The notes beneath the pieces were generated by a model. The model was not told the DNA's origin, searched no databases, and was given only the letters and a program-made list of their open reading frames with translations. Positions 1-5,667 of a DNA stretch of 9,718 bases are shown here, piece by piece. The stretch is from an uncultured Mycoplasmatota bacterium. Its GTDB lineage: Bacteria > Bacillota_I > Bacilli_A > RF39 > UBA660. The position numbers and the translations under genes were made by a program. The stretch is taken from positions 1 to 9,718 of the forward strand of contig CAMMBO010000033.1 of assembly GCA_946494435.1 (NCBI GenBank), given 5' to 3'. Position 1 is the first letter of the stretch. Each line of letters starts with the position of its first letter.

Positions 1-240
1 CCAATATCTTGTTTAACTGAAGTACTTCCTTTAGTAAAAGATAAACAATATAGAAAATTAATTATAGAACAAACTACTTATTTAAATAATCATAAAAGAG
101 AATTATTAGATAAAGTTAATTTCTTTATGTTAAAATATGATACTAATAAACTTTCTAAAAGAACTAAAGATAGATGTTGTAATTTTAGGCTCTTAGAAGA
201 AAAATGTAAGGAATATGAAAAAGAAAAGGTTGCTATTTAA
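1..240 (+). CDS. Type III toxin-antitoxin toxin, ToxN/AbiQ family (3' end only)
   Basis: This frame is open from the first base to a TAA at 238-240, giving the last 79 residues; the start lies left of the window. The tail carries C-N-F-R-L-L-E-E-K-C-K-E-Y, which closely resembles the C-terminal C-N-F-S-L-L-E-E-K-Y-R-D-F of Pectobacterium ToxN as I remember it. It is preceded by a basic helical stretch like the 'YKxLLxKQLxFIxxN' part of that family (here YRKLIIEQTTYLNNHK). ToxN/AbiQ proteins are endoribonucleases held in check by a small repeat RNA (ToxI/antiQ) encoded just upstream, and they act in abortive phage infection and plasmid stability. The catalytic N-terminal part and any RNA repeats are outside the window, so activity cannot be judged. 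The end overlaps the convergent gene by 8 bases. Confidence 0.7.
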   Translation, partial: PISCLTEVLPLVKDKQYRKLIIEQTTYLNNHKRELLDKVNFFMLKYDTNKLSKRTKDRCCNFRLLEEKCKEYEKEKVAI

Positions 241-247
241 CCTCTTC
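223..247 (-). terminator. Intrinsic terminator shared by convergent gene ends
   Basis: Arms 223-231 and 239-247 pair over 9 bp with one A/C mismatch around a 7-base loop (232-238). On the minus strand the hairpin is followed by five U (222-218), so it should terminate the leftward gene. On the plus strand no U-run follows. The minus stop (233-235) lies in the loop, and the plus stop (238-240) begins at its edge. Confidence 0.6.
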
Positions 248-640
248 TATTAGTTTTGCAGTTTTATTATATAATCTTTCCTTTGTATTAATATCATAAC
301 AATCATGGTAACTAAAAGTTTTATCTTTGTAAGAACAAAAAACAGTGGAAAGTGTATCGTGTACGATATCAGATTCATATTTTTTATTAATTATTTCTTC
401 TTCAATAAACTTTAGGATTTTATCATATTCTTCATCTGTTAATTCTTTTATTAAAGATACTTCTTCTAATGGAATATTATTATTTTTCATGAGTGATGTC
501 ATTTTTTCATGAAAAGAATATTTATACATTTTCTTATCTTTGGTTATTATGGTTCCACTTTTTACAGTACCACGTAAAAGACTTACACATAATATTTCTA
601 AAATACTATTTTCTTTTAACTTCTCTACTAACTCTTGCAT
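233..640 (-). CDS. Hypothetical protein, 135 aa
   Basis: I do not recognise this family. I chose the ATG at 638-640. The SD AAGGAG (652-647) directly abuts an earlier in-frame ATG at 644-646, which leaves it no spacing, whereas the second ATG sits six bases from it. The product is soluble, with no signal peptide or membrane segment. It has a predicted N-terminal helix (QELVEKLKENS), a possible beta hairpin (RGTVKSGTIITKD), then charged helices rich in E and K. It lies between a ToxN-like toxin (convergent, 8-base overlap) and a small HTH-like gene (divergent), so it may belong to an accessory or defence cluster, but nothing in the sequence proves that. Base composition matches its neighbours. 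Confidence 0.65.
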   Translation of the reverse strand: MQELVEKLKENSILEILCVSLLRGTVKSGTIITKDKKMYKYSFHEKMTSLMKNNNIPLEEVSLIKELTDEEYDKILKFIEEEIINKKYESDIVHDTLSTVFCSYKDKTFSYHDCYDINTKERLYNKTAKLIEEVK

Positions 641-646
641 ACGCAT

Positions 647-652
647 CTCCTT
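647..652 (-). promoter_or_regulatory. SD that decides the start of the 135-aa gene
   Basis: AAGGAG on the minus strand touches one in-frame ATG (644-646) and is six bases from the next (638-640). This favours the downstream ATG. Confidence 0.6.
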
Positions 653-657
653 CTTTA

Positions 658-666
658 TGATATAAT
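658..666 (+). promoter_or_regulatory. Extended -10 promoter for the 154-aa HTH-like gene
   Basis: TGATATAAT is a perfect TATAAT (661-666) with the extended TGn element. No good -35 is visible; the best is TTGCAT at 635-640 with a long 20-base spacer. Transcription should start near 673, giving a leader of about 40 bases. A TTAAT-N-ATTAA palindrome at 677-687 lies in that leader and could be an operator, but such strings are common in AT-rich DNA. For the opposite gene only a weak candidate is seen (TACAAT at 670-665). Confidence 0.5.
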
Positions 667-700
667 TGTATTATCTTTAATAATTAATTTGGACGCACGA

Positions 701-706
701 AAGGAG
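701..706 (+). promoter_or_regulatory. SD that decides the start at 713
   Basis: AAGGAG sits six bases before the ATG at 713-715. The frame is open further upstream to 635, but that part would run through the promoter, so the short start is preferred. Confidence 0.75.
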
Positions 707-712
707 ACAATT

Positions 713-1177
713 ATGGAAAAATTAGAATTAAAAAACTATATCAATGATAATTTAGAAACATTTCCTTATCTAGTAAAAACTAAATTAAGTAATCATAAAA
801 ATTCAAAAATAGATAATTATATTAATAAAAATAAAACAGAAAGTCTTTTTCAAGTACTATTATTTAAATATATTGATGATAGAAAATTAAAAGATAGTGA
901 TGTTTATAATAAAGTTCATATTGATAGAAGGTTATTTTCGAAAATAAGAAGTGATATCAATTATCACCCAAGTAAAGAAACAGTTATATTATTAGGATTA
1001 TCTTTAAAATTAAATGAAGAGGAAATAGATAAACTATTAAACAGTGCTGCCTACTCTTTACCTAAAAATAATATCTATGATTTAATTATTAGATTTTGTT
1101 TTAAAGAAGGAATTTATGAACTAAAAGACGTTAATGACTTATTAGAAACATATAACTGTAAGTTGTTTTCATGCTAA
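713..1177 (+). CDS. Small HTH-like helical protein resembling the C-terminal domain of some macro-domain proteins
   Basis: The 154-aa product starts at the ATG set by the SD at 701-706. Residues 45-125 read as a chain of helices: F-x-x-L-L-x-x-x-I-D near 46-55, D-V-Y-N-K at 63-67, I-D-R-R-L-F-S-K-I-R-S at 70-80, Y-x-P-S-K-x-T at 84-90, then L-x-L-x-x-x-E near 98-103 and an A-A-Y-S-L segment at 112-116. From memory, this IDRxLFSKIR...PSKxT pattern is found in many Bacillota proteins, alone or fused C-terminal to macro (ADP-ribose-binding) domains, and it resembles a lambda-repressor-type HTH. Here it stands alone with a 44-residue unassigned N-terminus. No membrane segment is seen. A regulator or adaptor role is plausible but unproved. 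It ends in the hairpin it shares with pnp. Confidence 0.7.
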   Translation: MEKLELKNYINDNLETFPYLVKTKLSNHKNSKIDNYINKNKTESLFQVLLFKYIDDRKLKDSDVYNKVHIDRRLFSKIRSDINYHPSKETVILLGLSLKLNEEEIDKLLNSAAYSLPKNNIYDLIIRFCFKEGIYELKDVNDLLETYNCKLFSC

Positions 1178-1210
1178 AAGAAGAAATCTTTATTTAGACT
1201 TCTTCTTTTT
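1176..1210. terminator. Bidirectional terminator between the HTH-like gene and pnp
   Basis: Arms 1176-1185 (AAAAGAAGAA) and 1200-1209 (TTCTTCTTTT) pair over 10 bp. An inner TCT/AGA pairing (1187-1189 with 1196-1198) lies past an A/C mismatch. The A-tract and U-tract ends let it work both ways. The right arm codes for the lysine-rich end of PNPase, the pnp stop (1190-1192) is in the loop, and the plus-strand stop (1175-1177) is at the base of the stem. Confidence 0.6.
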
Positions 1211-3346
1211 CATATCTAACAATACTTCTTTTCTTGAAAAGTTTTCTTTACCTTTCTTATCTTTGCCTATCGCTTTTACTAAGATAGTATCTCCTACTTT
1301 TACAACATCCTCTACTTTGTCAATATGTTTAGTATCTAGTTGTGATACATGAACTAATCCTTCACAACCTGGCCATACTTCTACAAAGCATCCAAAATCA
1401 TGAACAGCGACTACTTTTGCTTCATAGACTTTACCAACTTCTACTTCTCTTGCTACATCTTCGATCATCTTAACTGTTTTATCAATGATATCTTGATCAC
1501 TATGATATACAATTACTCTACCATCATCTTCTAAGTCTACTTTAACTGCATTAATGTTATTGACATCAGTTACATTACTAGCATCACAAATGATTTTTGT
1601 AATCATCTCTCCACCTTTACCAATAACATCACGAATCTTAGAAGGATTAATATAGAATACTTTAGTCTTAGGAGCGTATTTAGATACTTCCTTACGAGGT
1701 TCAGGTATTTGTTTTTTAATAACATCAAGTATTTCAAGTCTTGCTTTCTTTGCTTGTTCTAAAGCTTCTTTTAGTATTTCTTTAGTAACTCCTTTTATTT
1801 TAATATCCATCTGAAGTGCTGTAATACCATTAGCAGTACCTGCTACTTTAAAATCCATATCCCCTAAATGATCTTCCATTCCAGCGATATCTGTTAGAAT
1901 TGTATAATCATCATCACTAGTAATAAGTCCCATGGCAATACCTGCAACAGGTGCTTTTATAGGAACACCGGCTGCCATTAGGCTCATACATCCTGCACAG
2001 ATACTAGCTTGTGAACTACTACCATTACTTTCTAGTATTTCTGATACTACACGAATTGTATAAGGGAACTCATCTTCACTAGGTATAACTTGAAGTAAGG
2101 CTCTTTCCCCTAAAGCCCCATGACCAATCTCACGTCTACCAGGTGCCCCATATCTACCTGTCTCACCTACTGAAAATTGTGGGAAGTTATAATGTAGCAT
2201 AAATCTCTTTTCATCTTCTAGACTTAAGCCATCAAGTATTTGATGTTCTCCTAATGCTCCTAAAGTAGTAACTGCAAGACACTGTGTCTCTCCTCTTGTA
2301 AATAAAGCAGAACCATGGGTTCTAGGAAGTAAATCTATATCAGTAGAAAGTGGTCTAATCTCATCCATTTTCCTACCATCACTTCTGATTTTTTCTTTAA
2401 CAACAATATTTCTAAATAAACGATATTCTACATCACTAAATATCTTCTCTACTTTAACAAGTAATAAATCTAACTCTTCATCTTCCAACTCTTTATTATC
2501 TTCTCTATATTTTTCTAATAAATTATCTTTAATCTCATCTATTCTTCCATAACGATCTAACTTCTCTTTAATTCTTAAAGCATCATCTAAATCTTCCTCT
2601 ATTAGTTTAGTTACTTCATCTCTTAACTCATCTTCTATAGTTAAACTTTCATATTCAAAAGGTGTAACACCAATATCAGAGATAATTTCTTCCTGCCACT
2701 TACACAACTCTTTAACTGCTTCATGACCTTTCATTAATCCCTCTAGCATTATCTCTTCACTAACTTGTTTAGCCCCTGCTTCTACCATGTTAATAGCCTC
2801 ATACGTTCCAGCGACAGTAAGGTCAAGTTCGCTATTCTCTAACTCTTCTACAGTTGGATTTATAATATACTTTCCATCAACATATCCCACTTTAACACCG
2901 GCGATAGGTCCTAAAAAAGGTGCTCCACTTATCATAGTTGCTAAAGATGAACCTAACATTGCTGTTAGTTCAGGAGAACAGTCTTGATCAACTGATAGAA
3001 CTGTATTAATAACTTGTACTTCATTCTTAAAATCTTCTTTAAATAAAGGCCTCATTGGTCTATCAATCATTCTTGCTGCAAGAGTAGCAGCTTCAGTTGG
3101 TCTTCCTTCACGTTTTATAAAACCTCCTGGGATCTTTCCAACAGAATAAAGTTTCTCTTGATAGTTTACTGTCAATGGAAAGAAATCACTTAATAAATTA
3201 GCTTTCTTATTAATAACAGTAGCAGTTAATATAACAGTATCATTATATCTAACTAAAACAGAACCACTCGCTTGTTTAGCAAGTTCACCATGTTCTACTA
3301 CTATCTTCTTTCCATAAAAATCATATTCATATACTTTCTTACTCAT
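1190..3346 (-). CDS. pnp: Polyribonucleotide nucleotidyltransferase (PNPase)
   Basis: PNPase degrades RNA from the 3' end by phosphorolysis, releasing nucleoside diphosphates; it is a trimeric cytoplasmic enzyme central to mRNA decay. The 718-aa length is normal for the family. In order: RNase PH domain 1 (about 10-140, with GGFIKREGRPTE at 74-85), a helical linker (about 235-315), catalytic RNase PH domain 2 (about 325-540, with FSVGETGRYGAPGRREIGHG at 391-410 and the SSSQAS motif at 443-448), a KH domain with GKGG at 576-579, and an S1 domain (about 636-707). The metal-site residues expected from E. coli map to D492, D498 and K500, all present. The tail is lysine-rich. The ATG follows the upstream stop with one base between (TAA-G-ATG), and its SD, GAGGG (3354-3358), lies inside the upstream gene, so translation is probably coupled. 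In many Bacillota pnp directly follows rpsO; here two unknown genes intervene. Confidence 0.98.
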   Translation of the reverse strand: MSKKVYEYDFYGKKIVVEHGELAKQASGSVLVRYNDTVILTATVINKKANLLSDFFPLTVNYQEKLYSVGKIPGGFIKREGRPTEAATLAARMIDRPMRPLFKEDFKNEVQVINTVLSVDQDCSPELTAMLGSSLATMISGAPFLGPIAGVKVGYVDGKYIINPTVEELENSELDLTVAGTYEAINMVEAGAKQVSEEIMLEGLMKGHEAVKELCKWQEEIISDIGVTPFEYESLTIEDELRDEVTKLIEEDLDDALRIKEKLDRYGRIDEIKDNLLEKYREDNKELEDEELDLLLVKVEKIFSDVEYRLFRNIVVKEKIRSDGRKMDEIRPLSTDIDLLPRTHGSALFTRGETQCLAVTTLGALGEHQILDGLSLEDEKRFMLHYNFPQFSVGETGRYGAPGRREIGHGALGERALLQVIPSEDEFPYTIRVVSEILESNGSSSQASICAGCMSLMAAGVPIKAPVAGIAMGLITSDDDYTILTDIAGMEDHLGDMDFKVAGTANGITALQMDIKIKGVTKEILKEALEQAKKARLEILDVIKKQIPEPRKEVSKYAPKTKVFYINPSKIRDVIGKGGEMITKIICDASNVTDVNNINAVKVDLEDDGRVIVYHSDQDIIDKTVKMIEDVAREVEVGKVYEAKVVAVHDFGCFVEVWPGCEGLVHVSQLDTKHIDKVEDVVKVGDTILVKAIGKDKKGKENFSRKEVLLDMKKKKSK

Positions 3347-3347
3347 C

Positions 3348-3950
3348 TTACTTCCCTCTTCTTTCTCTATATTTCTTTAAAACCATTCTTTTTTCTTCCA
3401 TAGGTCCATCATAATTTACTACTGATAAATAAGGAGTCATTTTAGGATCTACAAAAAAGCCACCAACCTCACTAAAATCCTTATTAGAATACTTTATCTC
3501 TGTTTCTAAATCAATAAATTCACTTTCATATAAAACTCCACGACTAAGAGTAGATAATTCACAACCTTTCTTTATTCGATAAAGTAAGGCTTTCTCTTTA
3601 ATTATGTAACTTTTTATACAATACTCAGCACCCCAATACATCATAGGTAAATCATAATTATAGCCTCTTACAAACTTATAGTTAGTAGTTTGTTCTATAT
3701 TCCCTATAAAAATATTACTAACATCAAGCTTTTTACTTCTATCTTTTTCAAACGTTCTAATTATTGTCCCCTTTAGTTGATGTTGATATTTCTTTAATCT
3801 AGTATAAGGAATTAATTTATCTACCTGAATATCACTAGGTTCTACATATTCTTTAGTCATTAAATTAATAACTTTATCTCTAGATTCCCTATAAAGTAAT
3901 ATTTCTTTATTATCTAAAGTAACTCCTATATAAACATTATTAGTATTCAT
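3348..3950 (-). CDS. Hypothetical protein, 200 aa, co-transcribed with pnp
   Basis: I do not recognise this family. The ATG at 3948-3950 follows a strong SD, GGAGG (3955-3959). The product is soluble, with no signal peptide or membrane segment. It seems mostly beta-rich: an N-terminal N-V-Y-I-G-V-T-L-D segment, an aromatic central stretch (residues about 92-111, with MMYWGAEYC), then a basic C-terminus (KKYRERRGK) that could touch nucleic acid. The stop is one base from the pnp start and the gene supplies the pnp SD, so the two are surely on one transcript. This makes a role in RNA metabolism conceivable, but that rests on position alone. Confidence 0.75.
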   Translation of the reverse strand: MNTNNVYIGVTLDNKEILLYRESRDKVINLMTKEYVEPSDIQVDKLIPYTRLKKYQHQLKGTIIRTFEKDRSKKLDVSNIFIGNIEQTTNYKFVRGYNYDLPMMYWGAEYCIKSYIIKEKALLYRIKKGCELSTLSRGVLYESEFIDLETEIKYSNKDFSEVGGFFVDPKMTPYLSVVNYDGPMEEKRMVLKKYRERRGK

Positions 3951-3967
3951 ACTTCCTCCACAAATCT

Positions 3968-3973
3968 ATTATA
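3968..3973 (-). promoter_or_regulatory. -10 box for the ORF200-pnp operon
   Basis: A perfect TATAAT on the minus strand lies just upstream of the SD at 3955-3959, giving a very short leader. The -35 at the right distance (TTTTCT, 3996-3991) is poor and lies in the terminator of the gene before it, so promoter and terminator are nested. Confidence 0.45.
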
Positions 3974-3982
3974 TAATAACAG

Positions 3983-4013
3983 AAAAAGAAAGAAAATTCT
4001 ACTCTTTCTTTCT
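3983..4013 (-). terminator. Weak intrinsic terminator after the 172-aa gene
   Basis: On the minus strand AGAAAGAAA (4013-4005) pairs with TTTCTTTCT (3995-3987) around a 9-base loop, followed by UUUU. Only two G-C pairs support the stem, so readthrough into the pnp operon is likely. The stem begins inside the stop codon at 4012-4014. Confidence 0.45.
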
Positions 4014-4530
4014 ATATTTTATCAATATAATAATCTTTAATTAATTTTTTCACTTTAGGATCAACTATATTTTCTTTAACAACAACACTATTTTCATCAA
4101 CAAAAGGAACATAAATACCATCACTAGTATGCTTACTATCCCCTATGATAATATCCCCAGGGATAAAGACTCTTCCTATATCATTACTAATTGCTAATTC
4201 AGAATTTATTAGTTTTCTCATAGCAGTTCTTTCTAATTCTAGTATTCTTGAACATATTTTAATAATTTTTGTCTCATCACTAAGAGTTCTAACTTCAGTT
4301 GGAAAATATTCTAATGGCACATATCCTTGTTGCTTAGTTCTAAGTAATGCCACACTTCTATCTAGTAATACACTTTCAGTATGCTTTAAATCTATATATC
4401 CTCTAATACTACCTGTTACAAAATTAACTACATTGTAAGGACTGTCACTTCTATTAAGAAATGTTGTCATATAATTATTTTCATTATTATCATCTTTTCT
4501 TTCCTGTAAAAACTCTAAAATTCCTTTCAT
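4012..4530 (-). CDS. Hypothetical protein, 172 aa
   Basis: I do not recognise this family. The ATG at 4528-4530 has SD AGAGGAA (4543-4537) six bases upstream. The product has a charged, N/D-rich N-terminus (residues about 10-22), a mixed middle with a helix near 85-112 (K-I-C-S-R-I-L-E-L-E-R-T-A-M-R), and a likely beta-rich segment near 117-150 (IGRVFIPGDIIIGDS and DGIYVPFVD). No membrane segment or signal is seen. It lies between rpsO and the pnp operon, in the same direction, and is separated from each by a hairpin. A candidate -10 (TATATT, 4557-4552) could give it its own weak transcription. A link to ribosome or RNA biology is suggested only by position. Confidence 0.7.
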   Translation of the reverse strand: MKGILEFLQERKDDNNENNYMTTFLNRSDSPYNVVNFVTGSIRGYIDLKHTESVLLDRSVALLRTKQQGYVPLEYFPTEVRTLSDETKIIKICSRILELERTAMRKLINSELAISNDIGRVFIPGDIIIGDSKHTSDGIYVPFVDENSVVVKENIVDPKVKKLIKDYYIDKI

Positions 4531-4576
4531 GTATTATTCCTCTTTTCTATCAATATATTTTGTACTTCTTATGTAA

Positions 4577-4602
4577 GAAAGAAAAAGAACTCTTTGAGTT
4601 CT
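4577..4602 (-). terminator. Intrinsic terminator of rpsO
   Basis: On the minus strand AGAACTC, an AAA loop and GAGTTCT form a 7-bp stem (4602-4586), followed by a U-rich tail. The stem starts inside the TAG stop (4603-4601). Flanking AAGAAAG (4610-4604) and CTTTCTT (4581-4575) can also pair, extending the hairpin past an internal bulge. Confidence 0.75.
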
Positions 4603-4870
4603 ACTTTCTTAAACCTAATTTTTTAACTACTTCACGATATTTTGCAACATCCCTCTTAGCTAGATAATTAAGCATATTACGTCTTTGTCCAACTTTCATT
4701 AAAAGACCTCTTCTTGAATGATGATCATGAATATGAGTCTTTAAATGCTCTGTTAAATTTTCAATCTCTTTAGTTAAAATTGCTATTTGTACAGGAGCAG
4801 AACCAGTATCATGGTCATTAACACCAAAATCTTTAATGATTTGTTGTTTCTCTTCTTTTGTTAATGCCAT
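4601..4870 (-). CDS. rpsO: 30S ribosomal protein S15
   Basis: S15 binds the central domain of 16S rRNA early in 30S assembly. The 89 residues match the usual length. The family signature is intact: T-G-S-A-P-V-Q-I-A at 22-30, L-T-E-H-L-K near 39-44, D-H-H-S-R-R-G-L at 49-56 (the rRNA-binding loop) and R-R-x-M-L-x-Y-L near 63-70. The ATG is preceded by SD AGGAAGG (4882-4876) at five bases. A good promoter lies at 4959-4987 and a strong terminator overlaps the stop, so rpsO is probably mainly monocistronic. Its leader can fold so as to hide the SD, which fits S15 autoregulation known from other bacteria. Confidence 0.98.
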   Translation of the reverse strand: MALTKEEKQQIIKDFGVNDHDTGSAPVQIAILTKEIENLTEHLKTHIHDHHSRRGLLMKVGQRRNMLNYLAKRDVAKYREVVKKLGLRK

Positions 4871-4952
4871 ATTAACCTTCCTTTCTTAAATTTATTCACC
4901 TTATTCTTGGTAATTGGTGTAAGGAAGAACTCCAACTACTAGGAATAGGTAT
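4871..4952 (-). promoter_or_regulatory. rpsO 5' leader with SD-sequestering fold (possible S15 autoregulatory element)
   Basis: The leader of about 80 bases contains CTTCCTT (4927-4921), which is fully complementary to AAGGAAG in the SD (4883-4877). Between these arms CACC (4919-4916) can pair with GGTG (4900-4897). The fold would close the SD of rpsO. S15 represses its own mRNA through leader structures in several bacteria, and this is the right place for such a site. I did not match it to a named RNA family. Confidence 0.5.
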
Positions 4953-4958
4953 GCATAT

Positions 4959-4987
4959 AATATACCATAAATCTCTTAGTCTGTCTA
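4959..4987 (-). promoter_or_regulatory. rpsO promoter
   Basis: On the minus strand, -35 TAGACA (4987-4982) is followed by a 17-base spacer and -10 TATATT (4964-4959), with TGG just before the -10 (an extended element). Each box has five of six consensus bases. Transcription should start near 4952. Confidence 0.75.
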
Positions 4988-5005
4988 TTATTTTCAAAAA
5001 AAATA

Positions 5006-5014
5006 TGATAAAAT
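5006..5014 (+). promoter_or_regulatory. Extended -10 promoter of the phospholipase-like gene
   Basis: TGATAAAAT is a TGn-extended -10 (TAAAAT, 5009-5014) with no clear -35. The start would fall near 5021, at the SD, giving an almost leaderless mRNA. It is back to back with the rpsO promoter. Confidence 0.4.
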
Positions 5015-5020
5015 GTCTAT

Positions 5021-5026
5021 GGTGAT
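5021..5026 (+). promoter_or_regulatory. Unusual SD, GGTGAT
   Basis: GGTGAT matches the 3' part of the canonical AGGAGGTGATC. Because it pairs with the 5' side of the anti-SD, its short distance to the ATG (three bases) is correct in register. It supports the start at 5030. Confidence 0.5.
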
Positions 5027-5029
5027 AAT

Positions 5030-5659
5030 ATGGCAAGTGCCCTTATACATATAGCAGTCGCAAAAGAAATTAATAAAGAATTACATATGAATGAAAAAGA
5101 ACTATTCTTAGGAACAATCGCTCCAGATATTAGTAGACAATTAGGTGGAACTAAAGTAAAGAGTCATTTTTTACCTAATACAAATACTGATATACCTATT
5201 CTTAAAAATTTTTTAACTAAATATAAAGATAATCTAACAGAACCTTTTATTATGGGCTATTATATTCATTTATTTACAGATTATCTTTGGTGGAAGTATT
5301 TTATACCTGAAATAACTAATAGTAACGATTATATAAAATTATTAAATGGAAGCCAAGTAAAGTGCAATAAAGAAGAAATAGCCAAAATTATCTATAATGA
5401 TTATAGTAATTTAAATATTCTTTTAATTGAAGAATATAATTTAGACTTATCTTTGTTTTATGAAAATATAGAAATACCAAATATTAATTTTGAAGAAATT
5501 CCTCTTGATAAGTTACATATTTTAGTTAATAAAATGGGAATAATAATAGAAAACAGTAAAAAAGGATATACATATTCTTTTAATATTGAGAATATTAAAA
5601 AATTTATAAAGATATGTACAGAAATAATTTACACTGATATAAAAACGAGACTCAATTAG
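5030..5659 (+). CDS. Zinc-dependent phospholipase C-like protein (PF00882-type fold)
   Basis: The 209-aa product has the pattern of the zinc-dependent phospholipase C family: an N-terminal M-A-S-A-L-I-H-I with H7, L-G-T-I-A-P-D-I with D33, K-S-H-F with H46, and a helix Y-I-H-L-F-T-D-x-L-W-W with H80 and D84. These H and D residues are the expected metal ligands of this all-helical family. The second half (about 95-209) is diverged and gives no motif. There is no signal peptide, so unlike secreted clostridial phospholipases this one should stay in the cytoplasm. Such proteins are common in Bacillota, mostly uncharacterised; the substrate is unknown. It is divergent from rpsO and overlaps the end of truB by 8 bases. 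It sits where many relatives carry ribF between truB and rpsO. Confidence 0.75.
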   Translation: MASALIHIAVAKEINKELHMNEKELFLGTIAPDISRQLGGTKVKSHFLPNTNTDIPILKNFLTKYKDNLTEPFIMGYYIHLFTDYLWWKYFIPEITNSNDYIKLLNGSQVKCNKEEIAKIIYNDYSNLNILLIEEYNLDLSLFYENIEIPNINFEEIPLDKLHILVNKMGIIIENSKKGYTYSFNIENIKKFIKICTEIIYTDIKTRLN

Positions 5660-5667
5660 TCTCGTTT
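5641..5667 (-). terminator. Terminator shared by truB and the phospholipase-like gene
   Basis: AAACGAGACT (5643-5652) and AGTCTCGTTT (5658-5667) form a perfect 10-bp stem with a 5-base loop. On the minus strand a run of five U follows (5645-5641, partly in the stem), a good intrinsic terminator. On the plus strand the tail is weaker. Both stops (5657-5659 plus, 5652-5654 minus) lie in or at the loop, and the arms encode the last residues of both proteins. Confidence 0.75.

Noticed and set aside
2787..2987. Open frame on the plus strand inside pnp
   Set aside because: It is antisense to a highly conserved part of PNPase and has no SD or recognisable motif.
4145..4667. Two plus-strand open frames opposite the 172-aa gene and rpsO
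   Set aside because: They are antisense shadows; the second runs through the rpsO terminator and the promoter region, and neither has an SD or family motif.
5652..5654. TGA read as tryptophan (Mycoplasma code)
   Set aside because: The TGA closes truB in the loop of a terminator, and tryptophans in PNPase and the phospholipase-like protein are written TGG.
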